From contig VGXJ01000011.1 of the NCBI GenBank assembly GCA_016873375.1, positions 1-16,664 of the forward strand: 16,664 nt of DNA, read 5' to 3'. A model generated the notes under the pieces. It was not told the DNA's origin and ran no database searches. It worked only from the letters and a program-made list of their open reading frames with translations. Shown here in pieces: positions 1-10,068 of this stretch (the stretch's first letter is position 1; every line of letters begins with the position of its first letter). The position numbers were made by a program, and so were the translations under genes. The stretch comes from Phycisphaerae bacterium (GTDB lineage: Bacteria; Planctomycetota; Phycisphaerae; Phycisphaerales; SM1A02).

Positions 1-1
1 T

Positions 2-124
2 GACGGCAAGCGGCAATCGAGCAGCGTGCTGGGCAAGGCCCGCGACAGGGCACTCGATGTGCGTGATCAAATGGAAGCCCGGGACCGCGAGATCCAGAAG
101 CAGATCGACGACATCAAGCCCTAG
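2..124 (+). CDS. C-terminal end of an unidentified protein (5' truncated by window edge)
   Basis: An open frame runs from the window edge to a TAG at 122-124 and encodes 40 residues ending in QKQIDDIKP. The segment is almost entirely charged and polar (RDRALDVRDQMEARDREIQ), with a heptad-like spacing that suggests a helical or coiled-coil tail. No family can be recognised from this fragment. It converges on the prolyl isomerase gene at 212-1090. The 87-base gap holds only a weak 5-bp stem (GCCCT 118-122 with AGGGC 131-135) without a T-run, so no clear terminator is visible. The reading frame could still be fortuitous, because the fragment is short. Confidence 0.5.
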   Translation, partial: DGKRQSSSVLGKARDRALDVRDQMEARDREIQKQIDDIKP

Positions 125-211
125 TCAACCAGGGCGCACATTGAGCGCGCGCCTGCAACCCGGACCGTTGGCGGGCCGATCAGCCGAAGGGCGCGATGCC
201 CGACGAGCGGT

Positions 212-1090
212 TCACTTGCCCGGAGCGGGTGCGGCCCCCGGATCGCTGACGATGCTGATCAGCTCAACATCGAAGAACAGCGTGGCCTTCGGTGGGATCG
301 CTCCTGGGCGACCTTCAGGGCCGTAAGCGAGCTGGAACGGAATGATGAGCTTGCGCTTGCCACCGACCTTCATGCTGCCCACGCCTTCGGTCCAGCCCTT
401 GATCACTCCGCCAAGGGGGAACTCGGCCGGCTGGCCACGACTGACTGAGCTGTCGAAGACCTTCCCGTCGTTGAAGTAGCCCGTGTAGTGCACCCTGACC
501 CTCGCGGATGGGCCGCTGGGCTGGGCGCCCGTTCCTTCGACCAGGTCCACATACTGAAGGCCGCTCGGAAGGGCCACGGGCTCCTTGTCGCCTGTGTCCT
601 CGCCGGGGAAGCGCCCCTGCACGGTTGAGCTCGTGATGGCTCCATCGACGGCGCTGAGCGTGATCGTGTGGATCTTGCCCTTGTGAAACACGCGGGCGGT
701 GTAGGTCGGCGGGTCGGCCAGCTGATCTGAAACCACGCTCATGAACTGGCCATCAACCTTGGCCCGCGCCGCAGCCATGGCCCCCTTGAGGTCGAGTGCG
801 GGCGCAAAGACCTCTCCGCTCGTCGAATTCACCACCACGCGCTTGATGGTGCCATTTCCGCCAATGATGATTTCGTACTGCAGCACCCCACCGTGGTCAT
901 GCACATCGGCCTCGACCACCATGCCCGGCACCTTGGCTACAGCGAGTTCGATGGCCTTGTCGAATGTCACCGGGCACGCCGCGAGGCGCTGCTCCATCTC
1001 AGCAGGGTCGAGAGGACTCGCCGAATAGTCGGGAGTGCCATCGGCGACTGGTACAAGCGAGAGGACAAGAGCAGCGAGTAGCGAGGTCAT
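212..1090 (-). CDS. Secreted PepSY-domain / FKBP-type peptidyl-prolyl cis-trans isomerase
   Basis: The 292-residue product would catalyse cis-trans isomerisation of X-Pro bonds outside the cytoplasm. Residues 1-18 form a short hydrophobic signal-like segment. Residues about 39-97 look like a PepSY domain (start ACPVTFDKAIELA, ending VVVNSTSGEV), and 100-155 look like a second, weaker PepSY repeat (LKGAMAAARAKVDG, then TLSAVDGAI). Residues 173-282 are a complete FKBP domain: LPSGLQYVDLVEGTGAQP, VHYTGYFNDGKVFDSS, PLGGVIKGWTEGV and YGPEG. The usual active-site positions are present (Tyr202, Phe212, Asp213, Val229, Ile230, Trp233, Tyr256, Phe273). The ATG is preceded by AAGGAG at good spacing. 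A TAGGAT at 1115-1120 could be a -10 box. The gene follows the terminator of the candidate RNA at 1149-1415, so it probably has its own promoter. The FKBP call is firm; the PepSY call is likely, and the second repeat less so. Confidence 0.88.
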   Translation of the reverse strand: MTSLLAALVLSLVPVADGTPDYSASPLDPAEMEQRLAACPVTFDKAIELAVAKVPGMVVEADVHDHGGVLQYEIIIGGNGTIKRVVVNSTSGEVFAPALDLKGAMAAARAKVDGQFMSVVSDQLADPPTYTARVFHKGKIHTITLSAVDGAITSSTVQGRFPGEDTGDKEPVALPSGLQYVDLVEGTGAQPSGPSARVRVHYTGYFNDGKVFDSSVSRGQPAEFPLGGVIKGWTEGVGSMKVGGKRKLIIPFQLAYGPEGRPGAIPPKATLFFDVELISIVSDPGAAPAPGK

Positions 1091-1148
1091 GGTGGCTCCT
1101 TTGTTGGGACAAGGATCCTAGACCGGGCACACCTCTGCTGCCGGAACG

Positions 1149-1192
1149 AAAAAGGCGCCCCAGACTCCCCCACGATGGAGTCCGGTGGCGCC
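1149..1192 (-). terminator. Intrinsic terminator of the candidate structured RNA
   Basis: Read on the minus strand, GGCGCC (1187-1192) pairs with GGCGCC (1154-1159) and GGACTC (1177-1182) with GAGTCC (1163-1168), separated by a small internal loop. The hairpin is followed directly by TTTTT (1149-1153). It is about 60 bases upstream of the prolyl isomerase start and more than 330 bases after the sugar isomerase stop. It therefore fits best as the 3' end of an RNA made from the gap, or as an attenuator ahead of the prolyl isomerase gene. Confidence 0.75.
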
Positions 1193-1415
1193 CGAAGCGC
1201 AGAAGGTCGGGGCCCGATCAGGGGCGCCGCGCAGGCAACGCGAGTGATCGCGCGCCAGTGAGCCCCCGTGCCGGAAACCTGCTTCGCTGGAAGGCGGGGC
1301 AGGCGCCCCTTGCGGGGCCGACCGACATGCCGCTTTCGCGGCGGAGGCCCTTTCCTTCCGAGCATCTGCAAGGTAGTGCGGACGCTGCTTGGCGCAAGCG
1401 AATTTTCTCTCGCTT
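1149..1415 (-). ncRNA. Candidate structured non-coding RNA, family not recognised
   Basis: This lies in a gap of about 430 bases without a convincing gene. On the minus strand the parts are, 5' to 3': a hairpin AAGCGA (1410-1415) with TCGCTT (1396-1401); then a long interrupted helix built from GCGCCA (1390-1395) with TGGCGC (1252-1257), CGTCCG (1379-1384) with CGG-C-ACG (1267-1273), ACCT-T-GC (1368-1374) with GCAGGT (1277-1282), GCT (1361-1363) with AGC (1286-1288), and GGAAGG (1354-1359) with CCTTCC (1289-1294). The helix ends in a junction closed by GGGC/GCCC with two arms: GCCGC-GAAA-GCGGC and GCCCC-GCAA-GGGGC, both with GNRA tetraloops. A terminator with five T follows. The GNRA loops read correctly only on the minus strand. 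The 5' end is unknown and may lie further up, toward 1480; a TTGACC at about 1491-1496 is a possible -35 but has no good -10. The hallmark sequences of tmRNA, RNase P RNA and bacterial SRP RNA are not seen. It could instead be a cis-acting leader of the prolyl isomerase gene. Confidence 0.6.
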
Positions 1416-1526
1416 CATCACCTTTTCAGCTCCCCGAAGCACGGCAGCAGGTTCCCGGTCCTGATTCACGCTGGCTCGAGAGGGCCGCAGGTCAAGCTCC
1501 CCCCTCTCAGCCTGGTTGCCCGTCGA

Positions 1527-2423
1527 TCAGCATGCCCGAGGATCAATGCAAAGGCTCAAGGCCTCGGCCAGCGAGTGCATGGGGTTGAATCTAGGAATGA
1601 ACTCCTGCCCGATGAAACCCGTGAACCCAGTTTGGGCGATGGCAGCGCAGATCGCCGGGTAGTTCAGCTCTTGGCTCGAGTCGATCTCGTTGCGCCCGGG
1701 CACCCCGCCGGTGTGGTAGTGAGCGATCCAGCGGGAGTGCTCACGGATGGTGGCGATGACGTCACCCTCCATGACCTGCATGTGGTAGATGTCGTACAGC
1801 AGGCGGAAACGCTCGTCGTCAACGGCCTTCGCGAGTCGAACGCCCCATTGGGTTCGGTCGCACATGTAGTCCCGGTGGTCGACCTTCGAGTTCAGCAGTT
1901 CCATCACCACCGTCACGCCCTCGGCGCGTGCGGCAGGCATGATGCGGCGCAGGCAGGCGGCACAATTCGCAAGCCCCTCGTCATCGGCCATGTCCCGGCG
2001 ATTCCCACTGAAGACGACCATTCGAGCGATCCCGGCCTTGGCCGCCAACGGAAGCAGACGCTCTGATTCCTTGACGATGCGATCATGGGTCTCGAGGCGA
2101 TTCATGCCCTCCACGATGGTCGTGGGACCATTCGCGACCGCGCAGACCAGCCCTTCATCCGCGGCGACGCCCCACTCGGACTCCCCGAGGAGATCGATGC
2201 CGGTGCATCCAAGTGCCTTGACTCGGGTGCAGAGGTCCTTGAGCTCGAATCCGCCGTAGCACCACCTGGCGACGGAGTGGGCGTAGTTCTTCCCTGCGAC
2301 CGGCGGGTTGGGGCGAATGGGCTTGGCTCCCGAGCCTTCTTGGTGCATGGCCCGTGCATCGGCGGCCAGGTGCACAGCCGCCGCAACCGATCCTGCAGAG
2401 GTGATGAAGCTGCGCCGGTCCAT
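1527..2423 (-). CDS. Tat-signal TIM-barrel sugar isomerase, hydroxypyruvate isomerase-like
   Basis: The 298-residue product belongs to the xylose isomerase-like TIM-barrel superfamily and most resembles hydroxypyruvate isomerases, which interconvert hydroxypyruvate and tartronate semialdehyde. The N-terminus MDRRSFITSAGSVAAAVHLA is a twin-arginine-type signal, so a precursor exported folded is likely. Metal and substrate motifs are in order: VVMELLNS (Glu175), LLYDIYHMQ (Asp211, His214, Gln216), HYHTGGVPGRNEI (His237 region), ELNYP and GQEFIPR (Glu274). The family usually has GE before the NY; here it is QELNY. The ATG at 2423 was chosen because the frame upstream becomes compositionally unlike a protein and runs into the 16S terminator. 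No strong Shine-Dalgarno is visible. It starts about 70 bases past that terminator, so transcription needs a promoter in that short space or readthrough. The exact substrate is not known; other epimerases of this superfamily remain possible. Confidence 0.82.
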   Translation of the reverse strand: MDRRSFITSAGSVAAAVHLAADARAMHQEGSGAKPIRPNPPVAGKNYAHSVARWCYGGFELKDLCTRVKALGCTGIDLLGESEWGVAADEGLVCAVANGPTTIVEGMNRLETHDRIVKESERLLPLAAKAGIARMVVFSGNRRDMADDEGLANCAACLRRIMPAARAEGVTVVMELLNSKVDHRDYMCDRTQWGVRLAKAVDDERFRLLYDIYHMQVMEGDVIATIREHSRWIAHYHTGGVPGRNEIDSSQELNYPAICAAIAQTGFTGFIGQEFIPRFNPMHSLAEALSLCIDPRAC

Positions 2424-2490
2424 GCCACGGAGGCTACGAAACCGAGCCAGACCGCGGCAAGCGCCGCCGAAGACCCAAGGCTCAGCGCAC

Positions 2491-2529
2491 CAAAAAGAAC
2501 AGCGCCCCCGGCAAAGCCGAGGGCGCTGT
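2491..2529 (-). terminator. Intrinsic terminator of the 16S rRNA transcript
   Basis: On the minus strand ACAGCGCCC (2521-2529) pairs with GGGCGCTGT (2499-2507), nine base pairs. An inner CGGC/GCCG stem follows after one mismatch, with a 3-base loop. The hairpin is followed by TCTTTTT. It lies about 125 bases after the 16S 3' end, with no tRNA, 23S or 5S gene in between. This is strong sequence evidence that the 16S gene is transcribed as its own unit. Confidence 0.88.
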
Positions 2530-2531
2530 AG

Positions 2532-2540
2532 AAAAGAGCA
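2532..2540 (-). promoter_or_regulatory. boxA-like antitermination motif in the 16S trailer
   Basis: The minus strand reads TGCTCTTTT, which matches the rRNA boxA consensus (TGCTCTTTA) except at the last base. BoxA normally binds NusB-NusE in rRNA leaders and in 16S-23S spacers. Here it lies three bases before the terminator stem, where a spacer boxA would be if a 23S gene followed. No comparable motif was found in the leader. A nine-base match can arise by chance. Confidence 0.35.
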
Positions 2541-4143
<1,603 letters not shown>

Positions 4144-4509
4144 GGACGAATAAACAGGGCAAGCCCTGTGATCTTCGATGAAGGTTGCCTGGCGACCGGT
4201 GCCGAAAGCACCGGCCGGTCGTTCACCATTCTGTTGGTGCCATCGGATGGCAATCCGATGGAAGTTTCCGACATCCGTCGCCATGGGCTTTCGCCCCGCG
4301 AAGGAGTCCTCAGAATCGACTATCTATCACATTCTGGCATCACAGAGGATGTCGGCGCTCACTACTGTGATAGTGAGCGATTTTTGCCTGCACCCAACGC
4401 TGTGAACGTTGCATGCAAAGCCCGCATCCTCGCGGTTCCAACTGCTCGATTGTCAAGGAAACTCACTGGTGCGTAGCGCACCAGCGTGCCCGCAGCAAAA
4501 TGCGGCGGG
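4144..4509 (-). other. 16S rRNA leader (pre-rRNA 5' region), hairpin-rich
   Basis: Between the predicted start of transcription (about 4509) and the mature 16S 5' end are about 366 bases with no credible protein gene. They hold five strong perfect hairpins, given in plus-strand positions: CTGGTGCG/CGCACCAG (4466-4484, 8 bp), CGCTCACTA/TAGTGAGCG (4356-4379, 9 bp), CCATCGGAT/ATCCGATGG (4240-4261, 9 bp), CCGGTGC/GCACCGG (4196-4214, 7 bp) and ACAGGG/CCCTGT (4154-4169, about 10 bases ahead of the mature end). A second TTGACA (4451-4456) lacks a convincing -10 partner. No boxA was found. The hairpins may direct nuclease processing, help 16S folding, or control elongation. Confidence 0.65.
4323..4385. 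repeat. Inverted-repeat cluster with competing pairings in the 16S leader
   Basis: The perfect 9-bp hairpin CGCTCACTA/TAGTGAGCG (4356-4379) is followed on the plus strand by ATTTTT (4380-4385), so it has terminator form for plus-strand transcripts. On the minus strand, which carries the 16S transcript, its loop and left arm contain CTATCACAG. CTATCACA can also pair with a downstream TGTGATAG (4323-4330, 8 bp), and ATCACAG with CTGTGAT (about 4338-4344, 7 bp). These pairings cannot form together with the hairpin. Whether this is a switch or chance overlap cannot be told from the sequence. Confidence 0.5.
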
Positions 4510-4515
4510 AGGGAG

Positions 4516-4543
4516 AGTGTACGCAAAGCGAGACGCCTGTCAA
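4516..4543 (-). promoter_or_regulatory. Housekeeping sigma-factor promoter of the 16S rRNA gene
   Basis: On the minus strand a perfect -35 box TTGACA (4538-4543) is separated by 16 bases from the -10 box TACACT (4516-4521). It lies about 72 bases after the ComF-like stop codon and about 370 bases ahead of the mature 16S 5' end, a normal place for an rRNA promoter. Transcription would begin near 4509. It is the best promoter match in the window. Confidence 0.75.
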
Positions 4544-4615
4544 GGGGTAGCGAGGCTGTCCACACGTGATGAAGGGCTCGATAAGCATCGGTTTTGACCT
4601 GCTGAATCATTGTTT

Positions 4616-5350
4616 TTATCGGTGAGCCCGAGCCAGCACCCCAAGGGCGACCCATCTGGCCCCGGCGCGTCGAAAGACCCTTGCGCAGTCTGCCGCCGTG
4701 GAACCCGTTGTGCAGACGTCATCGACCAGCACAATTTGGTCTGGAACACGAATCGAATTTGACTTGATGCTGAATCGCCCCTGGATTGCCCGTCGTTTGT
4801 ACGCACCTCGCGACGCTTGGCGTGTCGGATCTTGGCGCGCCAGCACCGTGCGCCATGGCAAGCCGCACGATGCAGATGCCGCGCGAGCGAGGATGGCCGC
4901 ATGGTCAATGCCGCGCAGCGCCGTGCGCCATCGATCGCCCGGAACCGGCACCAGCATCGCATTCGATCGCAGCGTCCCCACGGGCCGAGTGCCGCACGCA
5001 ACACCATGGCACGCGCGATCCGTGCCTTGGGGCCATGCCGCAAGCCGCTTGCCAAGCGCACTCCCCCACCACCAGGCACCATCGGACCAACACGTCCCCT
5101 TGATCAGTCGAGCAGCCTGCCCGGCAGGCCCCGCGTAGTCACCCAAGGAGATCAACGCATCGATGCCTGCCGGTGAGTCGCATCGATCTGCTCCGGCAAT
5201 CGCCCCTTGTGCGCCCACGAACGAGGCCCCGCAGTTGACGCAGCACCCCGCCTGTGCGTCGAGCTGGCTCGGCATAGGGAGTGCTGTGAGCCCGAAGACC
5301 TCCGGGTCGATCCACGCGGACAACACGTTCTTCAACGAGAAACGGGGCAT
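4616..5350 (-). CDS. ComF-family phosphoribosyltransferase-like protein
   Basis: The 244-residue product has the ComF layout. An N-terminal cysteine cluster (CCVNC at 36-40, with a further Cys57) probably binds zinc. A SLGDYAGPAGQAARLIKG segment follows, then LVPVPGDRWRTALRGIDHA (about 133-151). The C-terminal PRPP-binding loop is VLVDDVCTTGST (207-218). ComF proteins help natural transformation in some bacteria, but most homologues have no tested role. The ATG at 5350 was chosen because it begins a ComF-like N-terminus (MPRFSLKNVLSAW); the frame stays open upstream and overlaps aconitase, where it is probably not translated. It starts 62 bases after the aconitase stop on the same strand, so the two may be co-transcribed. 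No strong Shine-Dalgarno is visible (GGAG lies about 17 bases upstream). Confidence 0.8.
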   Translation of the reverse strand: MPRFSLKNVLSAWIDPEVFGLTALPMPSQLDAQAGCCVNCGASFVGAQGAIAGADRCDSPAGIDALISLGDYAGPAGQAARLIKGTCWSDGAWWWGSALGKRLAAWPQGTDRACHGVACGTRPVGTLRSNAMLVPVPGDRWRTALRGIDHAAILARAASASCGLPWRTVLARQDPTRQASRGAYKRRAIQGRFSIKSNSIRVPDQIVLVDDVCTTGSTAADCARVFRRAGARWVALGVLARAHR

Positions 5351-5412
5351 GGCGCTGAGCAGACACGCTCCAGACCATGCCCCGCATGGGCACGCAGGAA
5401 GTTCGGTGCGAA

Positions 5413-8100
<2,688 letters not shown>

Positions 8101-8104
8101 GGGT

Positions 8105-8128
8105 GTTCCTTGGGAAGGAACGATTCTA
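8105..8128 (-). promoter_or_regulatory. acnA -10 box and hairpin that encloses the ribosome-binding site
   Basis: On the minus strand GTTCCTT-CCC-AAGGAAC (8105-8121) is a perfect 7-bp stem with a 3-base loop, and its right arm is the Shine-Dalgarno of acnA. Just upstream is TAGAAT (8123-8128), five of six bases of a -10 box; no good -35 partner was found. If that box is used, transcription would start inside the left arm, so the stem might form only in longer transcripts. A dyad operator for a repressor is an equally good reading. Confidence 0.5.
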
Positions 8129-8236
8129 GGGCCGTGCCGACTGCACGTGCGCGGAGGGCACGACAGCGAAAAGCACTGCACATTCCCGTCGAATCGCTTC
8201 AGGCCGTACCGACGAGCCGCGGTGCGATCATGCGGA

Positions 8237-10012
8237 TCACGCCGTGCCCGCCAGCCGCCGCACGATCGTCATGAAGCGCCGGCGCAGCGATGCGCGGATC
8301 GCGACGACGATCGCGAGATAACCGACCGAACCCGCAATGGCACCCGCCACGAGCGCCGCTCGCGTGGCAGAGAGTTCCGTCAGCGCACCGACATTGGCCG
8401 CCGCGAAGAGTTCCTGCGGAGCAAGGCCCAGCTGCAGCACCGCGAGCGGGTTGAAGCCTGCAAGGAATGGCCCTACAACCGGGATGCGCCCACCAAGACC
8501 CAGGCCGCACAGACCGCTCACGAGGGCCACGGCTGCTGCAACGCCCGTCGCCGCGAACACGCTGCCGATCGTTCCCTTGCTCTGGACTGACCATTGGAGC
8601 CCCACCATCACGCAGAAGGCCGTGAACGCCACAAGAATCACCGGGAAAGCCAGCACGAGTTCCGGCAGGATCAGCGGCGCACGCACCGAACCACCCGGAA
8701 GCGCCACAAGCAGGCCGCGTGCCATCGAATAGGCCACCGCCACCACCACACCGAGGATCGGCGCAGCCAGCATGGGCCAGAGGTATGTGACGATGCCGCG
8801 CAGCTTGCCCGACAGGTACGCACCAGGATCGATTGGCGTGGTCAGCAGGATGTCCAGCGAGCCATCCTCGCGCTCCTTGGTGACGGCCGTGGCGCTGGCA
8901 TTGAGCGCCGCAAGCGCCACGATCACGCTCTCAGCCGCCACCACGATGAGGACGGCCACCGGGAAACCAGCATCATTGAGCGTGCCCCGAGCGTGCAGGA
9001 TGGCCGGCACGGCGGAGGCCGCCACGCCAATCGCCAGGAACCCCCAGCGCATCACGAGGGAGCTCAGGCCAAGGTTGCGCGCGTGAAGCTCGCGCCAGGC
9101 AATGCCGTTCTGCCAGACTTCGCTTGGCGGCCGGCTCGATCCCTGCCGCACGCGGCCAAGCGAGCCGCGCTCGTTGGCACCGATCAGTCGCACGCGCAGC
9201 ACGCTCCATGCCATCAGGACGAGCGCCGTGCCCAGGAAGAGCACGGCCTGCGCAAGGACGGGTCGGGTCATCCAGAACCCACCTTCGGCAGGAACGACGT
9301 AGCGGTTGGATCGCAGCAGCACCTCAAGCGTGAGGAAGGGATTCAGCGGCGTGATGACCGTGGTCGAGGTGACATCGAGCGTCGTCCCGACCTGCTGCCG
9401 CAGGCCTGCATCGATCCCATAGGTCACGAAAAGGTATGCCACCACGGAGACGTAGAACGCAAAGACCGCTCGCTGCCCCCCGACGCGCGTGACGCAGAGC
9501 ATGATCGCGATGCTGCCCACAAGGATCGCGGTCGAGGCCGCGATCGCATACGACCCCATGATCGAACCGCCGCTCACGCCGCCAAAGAGTTGCGTCACGG
9601 CGAAGAGCGGGAAGGTGCTCAGCAACAGGGCGACGACAAAGAAGAGTCGCCCCAGCAGGTTGCCCAGGACGATCTGCGCGCTCGAAAGCGGCGTCGTCAG
9701 CATGATCTCCCAGGTCCGTGGGCTCGATTCGTGGGCGATGGCTCCGGCCATGAAGACGGGCGTGAGCAGGCAGATCGCCAGCACCTGGCCGTAACTCACC
9801 AAGGTGAAGGCCTGTGCGCCACGGGCGGCCAGGCCGCGCATGCCCTCGGATCCCGTGAAGAGCAGTGCAAGCGTCAGGATCGTGGCCATCGCGCCGAGGT
9901 AGCCAGCACGCAGGTGCAGGTGCCGAGTGCGGCGACTCGCACCCGTCACCACGCGCACGGCGATGGGATTGGTGGGAGCAAGCGCGAAGAGTCGCTGGAC
10001 CACGCCGATCAT
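8237..10012 (-). CDS. ABC-2 type transporter permease with two fused membrane modules
   Basis: The 591-residue product is an integral membrane protein with about a dozen hydrophobic segments. It contains the ABC-2 permease signature twice: AHESSPRTWEIMLTTPLSSAQ at about 93-113, and VTKEREDGSLDILLTTPIDP at about 377-396. Each is followed by a membrane segment. This points to an internal duplication or fusion of two permease subunits into one chain. Such permeases work with a separate ATPase, and none is encoded in this window: upstream is a divergent gene (rny) and downstream is aconitase, 136 bases away. The substrate is unknown; members include exporters of drugs, polysaccharides and lipids as well as gliding-motility systems. 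The start is the first ATG of the conserved frame (MIGVVQRLFALAPTNP); its Shine-Dalgarno is weak. Only 56 bases separate it from the rny start. Confidence 0.85.
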   Translation of the reverse strand: MIGVVQRLFALAPTNPIAVRVVTGASRRTRHLHLRAGYLGAMATILTLALLFTGSEGMRGLAARGAQAFTLVSYGQVLAICLLTPVFMAGAIAHESSPRTWEIMLTTPLSSAQIVLGNLLGRLFFVVALLLSTFPLFAVTQLFGGVSGGSIMGSYAIAASTAILVGSIAIMLCVTRVGGQRAVFAFYVSVVAYLFVTYGIDAGLRQQVGTTLDVTSTTVITPLNPFLTLEVLLRSNRYVVPAEGGFWMTRPVLAQAVLFLGTALVLMAWSVLRVRLIGANERGSLGRVRQGSSRPPSEVWQNGIAWRELHARNLGLSSLVMRWGFLAIGVAASAVPAILHARGTLNDAGFPVAVLIVVAAESVIVALAALNASATAVTKEREDGSLDILLTTPIDPGAYLSGKLRGIVTYLWPMLAAPILGVVVAVAYSMARGLLVALPGGSVRAPLILPELVLAFPVILVAFTAFCVMVGLQWSVQSKGTIGSVFAATGVAAAVALVSGLCGLGLGGRIPVVGPFLAGFNPLAVLQLGLAPQELFAAANVGALTELSATRAALVAGAIAGSVGYLAIVVAIRASLRRRFMTIVRRLAGTA

Positions 10013-10068
10013 GCTCGGATCGTACGGTGTTCACCCGCCAGTCCGCGCTGGTCGATTACCCTTGGGCG

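Noticed and set aside
1218..1469. Small open frames in the gap between the prolyl isomerase and the sugar isomerase
   Set aside because: Their composition is not protein-like, none has a convincing ribosome-binding site, and the region folds well as RNA on the minus strand.
1420..1500. Resemblance of CAGGACCGGGAACC to the SRP RNA helix 8 core
   Set aside because: The GGAA tetraloop stem and the AGCA side of the conserved loop are missing; only scattered bases agree.
4168..4476. Small open frames inside the 16S leader
   Set aside because: They overlap the hairpins, lack ribosome-binding sites and have no recognisable motif. The region is better explained as rRNA leader.
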